Below, piece after piece: positions 9,196-18,442 of a stretch of 64,000 nt of DNA. Below the pieces are notes generated by a model. The model saw nothing but the letters and a program-made list of their open reading frames with translations, was not told the DNA's origin and ran no database searches. Source of the stretch: an uncultured Clostridia bacterium (lineage in GTDB: Bacteria; Bacillota; Clostridia; Oscillospirales; JAAYOS01); the NCBI GenBank assembly GCA_947593925.1, contig CANQDU010000002.1, positions 1 to 64,000 on the forward strand. The letters run 5' to 3'. The number at the start of each line of letters is the position of its first letter. Positions within the stretch are counted from its first letter, which is position 1. Both the position numbers and the translations under genes were made by a program.

Positions 9196-10027
9196 CGTAA
9201 CTTACAATCTGCCCCGGCCAGATGTTGTAGGCCGTGGCGGGCTCGCCGTTGTAGGTGACGGAAACACTGTCGACCACGTTGAAGCGGTCGGCCTCGCCGG
9301 GGAGCCAGACCGTCAGCTCTGTGCCGCCGCAGTCCAGAGTGATGTAATCGTGGCTCTCCGTGTAATGATGCCGGACGCCGTCAAAATGGTCCTCTTTTCG
9401 GCTGTCGACAAATGTCACGGCGCCGGAGGCGGTGTTTACATCCGAAACGGACTCCTTCGGCGGCACGAGGCTCGTGAGCACCGCCGCAAGCTCGTCCGCG
9501 TCGAGCCCTCGGGCGGTGACGGAACAGACCACGCCGTCCCGCACAAACTCGGTATAAACACACTCGACGCCTTCCTCGTCCTCGTATCCGAAAAGCGCCT
9601 GTTCTCTGCCGTTTATTTCGGTAAATGCGATTTTCTCCGGCCCGTTTTTCACTTGCTCCGGGGACGGAAGCATATACCTGAATGTCGTGCGCAAAGTCAG
9701 GGTGACGCTCCCGCCGCCATCCGTGAACACATAGGAATTTGCGTCATAATAGACGCCGCGCTCCTCCGTTCCGTAAACGCCGTGCCCCTGTCCGAAACAT
9801 CCGCCGCCGGTGAGCTCAAAACCGGGGATGGGAACACCGCCGTCCTCCGAAAGCTCGATGCCGAAATATCGGAGGGATTCCTCCGCGCTCATGGCGTGGA
9901 AGTCCTCGCCGGCCGACAATATGTTCAACGCGATCCCTCGGCAAAACGCGCCGTACTTTGCCGCCGTTTCGGAGATTGCCCGTTCGTCGCGCCTGAAATA
10001 CAGCTCGATTATCTCCGAGTCCTCCAT
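9161..10027 (-). CDS. Fusion of ECF sigma factor N-terminus with anti-sigma-like ectodomain
   Basis: Residues 1-37 (MEDSEIIELYFRRDER ... CRGIALNIL) match the start of region 2 of Firmicutes ECF sigma factors. Right after NIL, where such proteins continue into region 2.2-2.4, the sequence switches to an unrelated beta-rich 250-residue part (starting about SAGEDFHAMSAEESL) of the kind found outside the membrane in anti-sigma/DUF4367-like partners. Neither regions 2.2-4 nor a membrane segment is present. The simplest explanation is an in-frame deletion joining a sigma gene to its downstream partner. GAAAGGAGGGG sits ahead of the ATG, so it is probably still translated. Function is unknown and it is unlikely to act as a sigma factor. 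Assignment of the second half is tentative. Confidence 0.7.
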   Translation of the reverse strand: MEDSEIIELYFRRDERAISETAAKYGAFCRGIALNILSAGEDFHAMSAEESLRYFGIELSEDGGVPIPGFELTGGGCFGQGHGVYGTEERGVYYDANSYVFTDGGGSVTLTLRTTFRYMLPSPEQVKNGPEKIAFTEINGREQALFGYEDEEGVECVYTEFVRDGVVCSVTARGLDADELAAVLTSLVPPKESVSDVNTASGAVTFVDSRKEDHFDGVRHHYTESHDYITLDCGGTELTVWLPGEADRFNVVDSVSVTYNGEPATAYNIWPGQIVSYVRQSLVTASAG

Positions 10028-10195
10028 TCCGGCCCCTCCTTTCAGTAAGATTCCTGCTTGAAGGCCTTCACCTCTAAAGACGACGTTGAGGAGAGAATAT
10101 TCCCCGCGATTTTGTAATTTTATAATCTATTGTACCATATCGCCGCCGGAGGCGCGGCAAAAATCGGAATGACGCGGAAAGAAGGACAAAACACA

Positions 10196-10225
10196 GCCGC
10201 CTGTCGCGAGACAGGCGGCTTTTTT
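10196..10225 (+). terminator. Rho-independent terminator
   Basis: A 10-bp GC-rich stem GCCGCCTGTC with its complement, a GCGA loop and a TTTTTT tail. No rightward gene is obvious just upstream, so it may end a small transcript or be left over from a lost gene. Confidence 0.7.
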
Positions 10226-10297
10226 GCGTTACGGAAAACACTCGCAATCAAATTTTGTATTTTGAGCGAAAAAAGCAGGGCGAAGGTCTGCCAAATA

Positions 10298-10440
10298 CTC
10301 TACTTTTTCGCTGACGCGAGCGTTACATCGTTTTGCCTAATTATAGCACTGTCATTCGGAAAATGCTAGTCCTTTTTCATAAAAATTTCGGTAAATTTTA
10401 GGGTCGGAAAAGCCTATCCAAAATTTGCGAAAAAGTAGAG
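10298..10440. repeat. Small inverted-repeat element (MITE-like)
   Basis: The perfect 14-bp sequence CTCTACTTTTTCGC (10298-10311) is repeated inverted at 10427-10440, enclosing about 115 AT-rich bases without coding capacity. A related ACTTTTTCGCC motif lies at 10454 and near 75. Size and ends fit a MITE or insertion-sequence remnant. No target duplication was confirmed. Confidence 0.4.
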
Positions 10441-10507
10441 GTTTTTGCAAAAGGACTTTTTCGCCGCCGGACGGCGTTTGCTCCCTTTTCTCCGCCTAGC
10501 GGGGAGG

Positions 10508-10691
10508 AAAGGGAGGAGACGCTTACCCAACGGGCGTTTCCGTCTCCTTTCAGAGTCTGCTCGGGCAGCGGGAAGGCGGTTGCCGCGCCGATTATCCCGT
10601 TGCTCGGGCGGAAAGTAAAAGCAGACGGACGCTTGCGGGAAAGTTCTCCAAAATCTATTCCAACATAAAAGTTGAAAGGAGTACGAGTAAA
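10508..10691 (+). promoter_or_regulatory. Structured leader of the SLH protein gene
   Basis: Two clear stems precede the gene: AGGAGACG (10514-10521) with CGTCTCCT (10541-10548), and GCAGCGGGA (10565-10573) with TCCCGTTGC (10595-10603). The ribosome binding site GAAAGGAG lies at about 10674. Long structured leaders are common on abundant surface-layer transcripts. No known riboswitch was recognised. The rest of 10028-10691 holds the terminator and inverted-repeat element listed separately. Confidence 0.35.
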
Positions 10692-12254
10692 ATGAGTAAG
10701 AAAGTACTGGCACTTGTGTTGGCACTGGTCATGGTTATCGCCATGCTCCCGACGGTGGCGTTTGCCGCTGACTTTGCCGACACGAAAGGTCACTGGGCCG
10801 AGGCTCAGATCGACCGTTGGACCGACGCGGGCGTCGTCGGAGGCGACGGCACGGGCTTCAACCCGAACGGCAACATGACCCGCGCAGAGGCCGCGAAGAC
10901 CTTCGCAAGCCTGCTCAAGCTGACGAAGAAGGCTCCGCTGACCGCCTACACCGACGTTCCGACCGAGACATGGAAGGTCGATGCGCTGGCTATGGCAGTC
11001 GAGAAGGGCATCATCAACGGTATGTCCGCTACGACTCTCGTCCCGGACGGCACGCTCACCCGTGAGCAGATGTTCGTCATGATCGGCCGCGCGCTCGGCG
11101 TCCAGCCGGTCCAGACCGCGACCAAGACCTTCGCGGACGGCGCTCAGACCTCGCCTTGGGCCGAGGGCTACATCAACGCGCTTGCTAACATGGGCGTCAT
11201 CCACGGCATCGGCGAAAACAAGCTTAACCCCACCGGCGACATCAACCGCGCGAGCGTCATGACCGCTCTTGACAACCTCATCGGCGGTTACGCGAACGAG
11301 GACGGCCAGACCGTCGAGATAGTCGAGGGCAAGATAACCCTCATCGTCGCTGACGACGTCAAGGTCACCGGCACCGCCGACCCGGATGTTCCGATAGTAG
11401 TTGCCGGCGAGGCTAAGACTGTCGACCTCGAGGGCGTCACCGTCACCGGCGACGAGGCTCCCGTGGTTCAGGTCCAGGTTTCCGACGTCAAGGTAGAGAA
11501 CGCGCCCACCGGCACGAGCGTCACCGCGTCTGAGGGCGCCACCGGCGTCACCGCGAACGGCGCGGCTGTCGAGGCCGGCGGCGAGGCCGTCGAGGCTCCC
11601 GCTCCCGAGACCGAGACCCAGACCGGGACTCAGACTCCGGCTCCGGCTCCGGTACCGTCTACGCCTTCGACGACTGAGCCGACTACTAAGACCGTCACGC
11701 GTATTGTTTTTGACGCTACCCACGGTGGTATCGAACTGGCTCCGGCTAAGAGCTGGGATAAAACCTGCTACGGCGGAGAGAACACCTGCTACGGTGGCGA
11801 GAACACCTGCTACGGTGGCGAGAATAATACAACTGGTTATGTAAACTGGCTTAGCATCAACGTAAAGGAAGATGTGAAGAACCCGGATGCGGTTACGCTG
11901 AAAGCCCTTGGTATTAGCCTTGACAAAGAAAAAGGTACCTTTACGGTTAAGGCTCCGAATTCGAAGCATGCTACAGAGAGCGCTTTTGCTAATTACGAAT
12001 TTGCGGGCTGGTGCATCAAGAAAGCAACTGTCAATGGCGAAGGCAAGACGGTAGAAGATTACGTAACAACTTTGACTGAGGACACTGTTCTTAACGAATA
12101 TGTGAACGGTAACGGTCTTGTTGTTATCAGCGCTATGTGGCAGGCGAAGGGTAGTGTTGACAATACCTGCTACGGCGGCGAGAATGATGTCAACGGAACT
12201 TATGGTGCTGGTACTGGAGTTGACCCCAACGTTCCCGGCCCCAGCTCTCGCTAA
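10692..12254 (+). CDS. SLH-domain surface protein with CYGGEN repeats
   Basis: A 520-residue exported protein. Its signal peptide (1-25, ending AFA) is almost the same as that of the adhesin at 501. Three SLH domains (about 25-80, 80-140, 140-205) would bind pyruvylated secondary cell-wall polymer. A beta-rich, Val/Ala/Thr-rich segment with a Pro-Thr linker (to about 335) and a C-terminal domain of unknown fold follow. The C-terminal domain contains three adjacent TCYGGEN heptapeptides at about 358-378 and a fourth near 492-498. The DNA changes at about 11700 from very GC-rich, uniform codons to a more AT-rich mix, so the C-terminal part may have been swapped in. GAAAGGAG precedes ATG 10692. 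It could be an S-layer subunit or a minor wall protein. Confidence 0.85.
   Translation: MSKKVLALVLALVMVIAMLPTVAFAADFADTKGHWAEAQIDRWTDAGVVGGDGTGFNPNGNMTRAEAAKTFASLLKLTKKAPLTAYTDVPTETWKVDALAMAVEKGIINGMSATTLVPDGTLTREQMFVMIGRALGVQPVQTATKTFADGAQTSPWAEGYINALANMGVIHGIGENKLNPTGDINRASVMTALDNLIGGYANEDGQTVEIVEGKITLIVADDVKVTGTADPDVPIVVAGEAKTVDLEGVTVTGDEAPVVQVQVSDVKVENAPTGTSVTASEGATGVTANGAAVEAGGEAVEAPAPETETQTGTQTPAPAPVPSTPSTTEPTTKTVTRIVFDATHGGIELAPAKSWDKTCYGGENTCYGGENTCYGGENNTTGYVNWLSINVKEDVKNPDAVTLKALGISLDKEKGTFTVKAPNSKHATESAFANYEFAGWCIKKATVNGEGKTVEDYVTTLTEDTVLNEYVNGNGLVVISAMWQAKGSVDNTCYGGENDVNGTYGAGTGVDPNVPGPSSR
11763..11825 (+). repeat. Three tandem 21-bp CYGGEN units
   Basis: Three adjacent units of ACCTGCTACGGYGGMGAGAAY (20-21 bp pattern) in frame, each encoding TCYGGEN. 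Third-position differences occur between units. Confidence 0.9.
12165..12185 (+). repeat. Isolated fourth copy of the 21-bp CYGGEN unit
   Basis: The same 21-bp unit as at 11763-11825 sits 340 bp downstream, in the same frame, with AAT on both sides of its core. It interrupts otherwise unrelated sequence, as an inserted unit would. Confidence 0.85.
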
Positions 12255-12293
12255 CTCCGCCCCGCGGAAAACGCGGTAAACTAATATGACCCC

Positions 12294-12336
12294 GGGCGGC
12301 CGGAGGCGGACAGTTCCGGCTCCGGCCGCCATTTTC
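12294..12336 (+). terminator. Hairpin terminator after SLH gene
   Basis: GGCGGCCGGAG (12295-12305) pairs with CTCCGGCCGCC (12320-12330) and is followed by ATTTTC. It separates the two SLH genes. Confidence 0.6.
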
Positions 12337-12368
12337 GCAAAATACTCTCACTGAAAGGAGAACCAACC

Positions 12369-15300
12369 GTGAAGAAGATAGTATCGTTTTTGCTGACGCT
12401 CGTCCTGCTCTTGTCGCTCGTGCCGACACAGCTCGTCACGGTGGTGGAGGCAGCTAACATTACAAACCGCAAACTTACGATACTTAACGATAAAACCTCA
12501 AATATTGCCCCCGGTGTCACACTGAATACCGTAACGGCGCGCAAGCAGTATAACAAGCAGCAGCTCGTTTACTACTCGATGGAGATAGATCTTGACCCGA
12601 AAAATCAGGTTGAGATCTACGCCAACTATTTTAATAACGACATTGAGTCGGTTATGGGCGGAAAGTACGGCCTCCAGGTAGTTAAGGACCAGATGGACGC
12701 CGCCGCCAAGAACCACGAGGATGAGAAAAACTTCAATATCGTCGCCGGTATGAACGGAACGGGTTATGTTATGGCAACAGGCAACCCGCACGCCCACGTC
12801 CTCATCATGGAAGGCAAAGTGATCCAAGGCGCCGAAAATACGACCTACAAGAATTTCTTCGGCATCCGCAAGAACGGCGAGGCCATGATCGGCTGGGACG
12901 TTAACACATATAATCAAGTCATGGCCTCCGATAATCCCCTTGTGGAGGCCGTTGGCGGCTTCTCCGGCGTACTGATTGAGGATGGAAATATCAATCCGGA
13001 CTGCGACTGGAGCAAATCGGAAACGCCCGACTGCAACGCCCGCACGGCAATCGGCGTCTCTCAGGACGGCAAGAAGGTCGTCATGCTGGTGGTGGACGGC
13101 AAGCAGGCTCCTACCTCCGAGGGCTGCGATATGTACGAGCTCGCGGAGATTCTGCAAGATGCCGGGTGCTACAACGCCGTGAATATGGACGGCGGCGGCT
13201 CCACGACCATGGTGGCGCGTCCCGAGGGCAAGGAAAATTATGAAGTTATCAGCAGCCCATGCGACGGCGCACCCCGCGCCGTGGCAAGCTCCTTCTATGT
13301 CGTATCGCGCGTTCCGCCCTCCGATGAGGCCCACCACGCGGCAGTGGAGGCCGACGCGGATTACATCACGCCCAACGGCACCGTGAACATCACGACCTCG
13401 GCTCTGAACTACGCCGGTACGGCGGTGGATATGCCCGAAGACGCCCAGTGGGTCGAGGCCGGCAAAGAACCGCTTGGAACGATAACGGGCAGTGCCGAGG
13501 ACGCGGTCTTTACCTCTAACGGGACCGTAGGAGACACGACCTTAGAGCTGAGATGCGAGAGCGGGCAAAAGCTTCTGGCCACTGTGCCGATTCATGTGGT
13601 TGTCCCCACAGAATTTAAATTCACCCAATCTACCTTTGCGCTCCCCTATGGCAAGACCATCGACATCACTTTCAATGCAACATATAAAGTCGATACCGTA
13701 GAGGGTATCGACATTACAAGAGATGTCAAGCTCCGCAAAGAAGATGTGTCAATGTCGATCTCCAGCGATGAGCTTGGCGAGCTTGTGGATTACACATTTA
13801 CAGCGGCCGGCGAGGGAGCCTCCAACACGACTGAGGGCATCGTCACGGCGAAGCTGATAGAAGAATTAGGCAGTAAAGAAATCACAGCGAAGCTGCTGAT
13901 CGGCAAGGAGACCGAGACAGTCATGGGCTTCGAGGAAGACGCAACGACTTTATCAGAGTTGTTTTATGCTGAGGCAGCTAGTGGCACGGTTCCACTAAAT
14001 GTTCCATTTGAAACTAAGATCGTAAACAGAGAAACAGGCAAGGTCCACGACGGCAATCAGGCGCTTGCCGTTACATTTGATTTCACTCATGTCAACTCCA
14101 GCTTTGAAGGCTCCGGATGGTTCTCAAATTTTGTCAAGTACAACGGTGAGAGACCTACAAGGAGTAATGTCACAGGCTATGGATTTTGGGTTTGGATACC
14201 GGATGAAGCTAAACAGGTGCAATTTAAGCCTGTCCTGAGAGTACCGGATGGAAGAAGCTTCAAAAATGTATTGGCTTCGGGAAACGATCCCTCGTTCGCA
14301 TCGGAATATGATGAAGGACATTGGTGTTATTTCGAAATCGACAAAGCCGTAATTGAACCATATGTCAACGGAGAAGTCAGTGTTCCCGGTTTGGGAGGTA
14401 CACCTTTTTATTTCTATTTCCAGGCTTCGAACGCCGCGATTAAGCCGGCTAACCTCAACAATAAGATAACGTTCTATATCGACACAGTACAGATGGACTA
14501 TTCCCCCATTACCCCGGACAGGGGAATGCCCAACATCATGTCGGTCAATGACGGCGCCACCGGCGGGGAGCTTCTTCGCGGAAACACATATACTTATACT
14601 TCCAACGACCCCGTGAACTTTACGGCTACGGTGGTGGATGACAATGGACTTAACGCCACGGGCATCCGGAAGGTGGAGGCCTTTGTGGACGGCGTGCCTG
14701 TCGATGTAACGTATGACCCCAACACCCATTTGGCGACCACCACGGCGACAAAGTTCGCCCCCGGCGCACATACCTTGAAATTCTACGCCTATGACGGCGC
14801 GGAGGGTACGCCCAACTGCACAAACGCCACAAGGCGGTTTGTGATCCCCGAGGATCAGAGCACCGTCACCGTAAAGATGACGGCAAAGGACGGTCCGGGG
14901 AACGTGGTCGGAGCGGATTCCAGAATTCCCATCGGCAGCATCGTCAATATCGGCTTTGAGACTACGGACATCTCCAAGATCGATGGCGTGTCCATGGATC
15001 TCGACCTCAATAACAACGGCACATGGTATCTTGAGAACGCCACCGTGAACCCGAAGTTCACCATGACGAGTAAGCTTGATCCTGTGGAGAATATCGCCAC
15101 GATCACGCTCACGCGCAACGCGGTGTACGAGGATACCGACAAGGCTATTGAGAATCCCAACGTCCTTGTTTCGATTCCGGTGAGGACATGGGAGATCGAG
15201 TCATCTTTCACCAGCAAATGGGACAGCAGCACACTTACTATTGAGGGGCTTTGGAGCAGTGGGACTTTTTGCCGTGTCCAGGTGGAAGTGGACGTGGATC

Positions 15301-18284
15301 GGGGAGAGATCACCTACGCGCCGGACTATGTTCCCGGCGTTCTGAACACCTTCGGCAGCGCGCACCTCGCAGTGGACACCGAGCTGTTCGGCAAATCGGC
15401 GGATGTTAAGAATGCCTACCCCAATAACACAAGGTGGCACGAGCACACGAATTTGAAAGACGTGCCGACCAGCGAAGCCACCTGCACCACGGACGGATAC
15501 GCGGGGCAGACATACTGCGAAGAGTGCCATTCTGTTGTCAACTGGGGCACAAAGACGCCCGCCACTGGGCACAGCTATGAAGTCAACGCTGAAACCGGCC
15601 TCATGCAGTGCACCGTGTGCGATGATCTGTATACCGGCGAGCTTGGCGGCATTACCTACGTGAACGGCAAAACCGTCGAAGGTTGGCAGGACGACAACAC
15701 CTACTATGTGAACGGCAAGCCGCTCGGCGAGGGTCTGCATGAGACCAACGACACCGTTGACGGCGAGACCGTCACGCGCATGCACAGGTTCGACGCGGAC
15801 GGCAAGTGCATAGACCGAAACATCGCCTACACCGGCTTCTACACCAAGGACGCTGCGGGCAACTGCACGGCGGTGGAGAACTTGCCTACGGACGCCGCGC
15901 AGCTCGATACGACAGCGTACTACTACGTCGAGGGCGGCCTGCCCTATGACGGCTGGCTGTACTTCTGGAAGGACGGCGGCAAGGCCGACCTCAACGAGAC
16001 AAAGCCGACGGAAACTATCCCGGACGGCGAGGAGGAGAAAGATAAGTCGTCCGGCGAAAAGACGGATGCTCCGACCGCCATGGCCGAGACGTCCGGCACG
16101 TCCGGCACGCCCGAGCGCGAGCCCGGCATGCCCGACCCAACGCAGCAGCAGAAGATTCTGGATATCAGGGCATACCATATCCACAAGGAAGACAGGCGCG
16201 TCTATCGCGTGGACATGGTGGACACCCGCAAGTGCGTGGTGAGCGGTTACATCGAGTACACCTGCACGGCGTGCAAGCAGCAAACAAAGAGCGAAAAGCT
16301 CTGGTGGGTCGGCCACGATTGGGACGAAAACCATGTTTGCAGACGTGAGGACTGCAAGCTCGTGGGCCGCGACATCGGCAAGGCGTCGCTGAACATCATG
16401 GGCGAGCGCTTCGACTACACCGGCGGATTGATCCGCGCGGCGGTGTACGTGTACGACAACAACAAGTCGCTCCTCGTCCGCAGCGACAAGAACGGCACGG
16501 ACGGCTACGTGTGGTACGAAAACAACCAAGATATCGGCGTCGCGACCGTCCACATCCGCGGTGAGGGCGACTACTACGGCGAGCTGACCGGCACGTTTGA
16601 GATCGTGCCGAAGAGCGTGAAGGAAGTCAGAAAGAGCGAGACGCATTGCGCCACCGCGGATGAGGTGACCGTCAACCTGGATTGGGACGAGAGCCCCGGC
16701 GCGACCTATTACGACGTGTTCCGCTACGACTACGTCGCAAAACAGTGGATAACCACGAAGGTCACGACGAACCACTTCAGCGAGGAGCTGCCGCTCGGGA
16801 CGGAGTACGGCTACGTTGTCGCCAGCCGCGCCGAGAAGGACGGCAAGACCTACCTCTGCGCGCTCTGGTCCGACTCGGTGTACGGCGTGATCGGGCACAG
16901 ATGGGGCGCGGAGCAGAGCAAAGTGGAGCCCGGCTGCGAGACCGAGGGCAGCTACACGCACGAGTGTACCGAGTGTCACTTTGTGGAGACCGTGACCGTC
17001 CCGGCGACGGGGCACAAGGTCGATAATTGGACGACGACGGTCGCGCCGACATATACGTCCTCCGGCAGCAGAACCGGGACGTGCTCCGTCTGCGGCGAGG
17101 AAGTGACCGAGACGCTGTCGCCGATACCGCCGGTCATCACCGGCACAGGCAACACGACTTCGCCGGACGCAAAGCAGGAGACCGTCGAGAACGAGGACGG
17201 CTCCACGACCACAACGACCACCAAGCCGGACGGCTCCACCACCGAGACCACGACTCAGACCGACGGCACGGTGACCGAGAAGAACACGGACAAGTCGGGC
17301 GTCGTGACCGAAACCACGACGAAGCCGGACAACACCGTGACCGAGAAGGTCACCCAGACCGACGGCAGCGCCACCGAGCGCACGACGACTCCGGACGGCG
17401 TTGTCGGCCAGAAGAGCACCGACTCGGAGGGCAAGGTCACGTCCGCCGAGGTCGTCATTCCTAAGGAAGCGGAGAAGCAGGACGTCGTGACCGCTCCGGT
17501 AGAAGTTCCGGCGGCAAAGACCGCAGAGGAAGCGCCGGAGATCAGCGTCCGCACCGAATCGACCGAGAGCAAGAAGGTCGAAATTCCCGTGACCGAGTTC
17601 GGACCCGGAACGGTCGCGGTCATCGTCCATGAGGACGGCACTGAGGAGGTCGTGCGCGACTGCACCATCGGTGAGAACGGCGTCGTTCTGAACGTCGAGG
17701 GCGACGTCACACTCAAAATAGTGGACAAGGCCGAGACGTTCGAGGACGTCGAGGACGCGAACCACTGGGCGTCGAACGCGGTTGAGTTCGTGGCGGCGCG
17801 TGAGCTGTTCAACGGAACCGCCGAAAATAAGTTCACGCCGAACGGAAGCATGACGCGCGGCATGATGGTGACGGTCCTGTACCGTCTCGCGTATGAGCCG
17901 GACGCGGTCGAGGAAGGCTTCGCGGACGTGAAGTCTGACGCATACTACTCGGATGCGGTAGCATGGGCTGCGGAGAACGGCGTCGTCAACGGCTACGCCG
18001 ACAACACTTTCGCGCCGGACGACAACGTGAGCCGCGAGCAGCTCGTGACGATCCTGCACCGCTACGCGCAGAAGAAGGGTTACGCGACGAACACAAGCGA
18101 AACGCTCGCGAACTTCGCGGACGCAAAGTCGGTGAGCAGCTGGGCGGCGGACGCGATGAGCTGGGCGGTAGAACTCGGGCTCGTGAACGGCACGGACTCG
18201 ACACACATCTCGCCCGCAAAGAGCGCCACCCGCGCCGAGGTCGCGACCATCCTCATGCGCTTCTGCGAGAAGGTCGTAAAGTAA
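12369..18284 (+). CDS. Secreted phosphodiester glycosidase (NAGPA-like) with C-terminal SLH domains
   Basis: A 1971-residue exported protein. GTG 12369 follows GAAAGGAG. A signal peptide (1-28) precedes a phosphodiester glycosidase/DUF2233 domain (about 60-315), recognised by RTAIGVSQDGKKVVMLVVDG and NMDGGGSTT (about 270-278). Related enzymes uncover N-acetylglucosamine 1-phosphodiesters, so a wall or capsule glycan substrate is plausible. Beta-sandwich regions follow, including a carbohydrate-binding-like part (about 520-720) and a cohesin-like part (about 850-970). Next come ribbon-like segments rich in CxxC pairs and ATGH motifs (about 1020-1090, 1300-1340, 1520-1590) and a Thr-rich linker (about 1600-1690). 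Three SLH domains (about 1790-1971) end the protein. Codon use becomes more uniform and GC-rich toward the C-terminus, suggesting domain assembly. The glycosidase call is firm; the substrate is not known. Confidence 0.85.
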   Translation: MKKIVSFLLTLVLLLSLVPTQLVTVVEAANITNRKLTILNDKTSNIAPGVTLNTVTARKQYNKQQLVYYSMEIDLDPKNQVEIYANYFNNDIESVMGGKYGLQVVKDQMDAAAKNHEDEKNFNIVAGMNGTGYVMATGNPHAHVLIMEGKVIQGAENTTYKNFFGIRKNGEAMIGWDVNTYNQVMASDNPLVEAVGGFSGVLIEDGNINPDCDWSKSETPDCNARTAIGVSQDGKKVVMLVVDGKQAPTSEGCDMYELAEILQDAGCYNAVNMDGGGSTTMVARPEGKENYEVISSPCDGAPRAVASSFYVVSRVPPSDEAHHAAVEADADYITPNGTVNITTSALNYAGTAVDMPEDAQWVEAGKEPLGTITGSAEDAVFTSNGTVGDTTLELRCESGQKLLATVPIHVVVPTEFKFTQSTFALPYGKTIDITFNATYKVDTVEGIDITRDVKLRKEDVSMSISSDELGELVDYTFTAAGEGASNTTEGIVTAKLIEELGSKEITAKLLIGKETETVMGFEEDATTLSELFYAEAASGTVPLNVPFETKIVNRETGKVHDGNQALAVTFDFTHVNSSFEGSGWFSNFVKYNGERPTRSNVTGYGFWVWIPDEAKQVQFKPVLRVPDGRSFKNVLASGNDPSFASEYDEGHWCYFEIDKAVIEPYVNGEVSVPGLGGTPFYFYFQASNAAIKPANLNNKITFYIDTVQMDYSPITPDRGMPNIMSVNDGATGGELLRGNTYTYTSNDPVNFTATVVDDNGLNATGIRKVEAFVDGVPVDVTYDPNTHLATTTATKFAPGAHTLKFYAYDGAEGTPNCTNATRRFVIPEDQSTVTVKMTAKDGPGNVVGADSRIPIGSIVNIGFETTDISKIDGVSMDLDLNNNGTWYLENATVNPKFTMTSKLDPVENIATITLTRNAVYEDTDKAIENPNVLVSIPVRTWEIESSFTSKWDSSTLTIEGLWSSGTFCRVQVEVDVDRGEITYAPDYVPGVLNTFGSAHLAVDTELFGKSADVKNAYPNNTRWHEHTNLKDVPTSEATCTTDGYAGQTYCEECHSVVNWGTKTPATGHSYEVNAETGLMQCTVCDDLYTGELGGITYVNGKTVEGWQDDNTYYVNGKPLGEGLHETNDTVDGETVTRMHRFDADGKCIDRNIAYTGFYTKDAAGNCTAVENLPTDAAQLDTTAYYYVEGGLPYDGWLYFWKDGGKADLNETKPTETIPDGEEEKDKSSGEKTDAPTAMAETSGTSGTPEREPGMPDPTQQQKILDIRAYHIHKEDRRVYRVDMVDTRKCVVSGYIEYTCTACKQQTKSEKLWWVGHDWDENHVCRREDCKLVGRDIGKASLNIMGERFDYTGGLIRAAVYVYDNNKSLLVRSDKNGTDGYVWYENNQDIGVATVHIRGEGDYYGELTGTFEIVPKSVKEVRKSETHCATADEVTVNLDWDESPGATYYDVFRYDYVAKQWITTKVTTNHFSEELPLGTEYGYVVASRAEKDGKTYLCALWSDSVYGVIGHRWGAEQSKVEPGCETEGSYTHECTECHFVETVTVPATGHKVDNWTTTVAPTYTSSGSRTGTCSVCGEEVTETLSPIPPVITGTGNTTSPDAKQETVENEDGSTTTTTTKPDGSTTETTTQTDGTVTEKNTDKSGVVTETTTKPDNTVTEKVTQTDGSATERTTTPDGVVGQKSTDSEGKVTSAEVVIPKEAEKQDVVTAPVEVPAAKTAEEAPEISVRTESTESKKVEIPVTEFGPGTVAVIVHEDGTEEVVRDCTIGENGVVLNVEGDVTLKIVDKAETFEDVEDANHWASNAVEFVAARELFNGTAENKFTPNGSMTRGMMVTVLYRLAYEPDAVEEGFADVKSDAYYSDAVAWAAENGVVNGYADNTFAPDDNVSREQLVTILHRYAQKKGYATNTSETLANFADAKSVSSWAADAMSWAVELGLVNGTDSTHISPAKSATRAEVATILMRFCEKVVK

Positions 18285-18322
18285 GCGAGCGGGAGCGCAA
18301 GCGAACAGCGCAAAACAGCACG

Positions 18323-18352
18323 AAAGGGAGGGGCTGACGCCCCTCCCTTTTT
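18323..18352 (+). terminator. Rho-independent terminator
   Basis: AAAGGGAGGGGC (18323-18334), TGAC loop, GCCCCTCCCTTTTT. Ends the SLH/glycosidase transcript just before the CRISPR locus. Confidence 0.85.
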
Positions 18353-18442
18353 GCCGGCCGGAAAAATCGGCAGGGAATAAAAATATATTTTTGAAAGTCC
18401 GTTTTTTGGGACTTATTCCAAGTTCCGGAGGAGGTATTAAAA

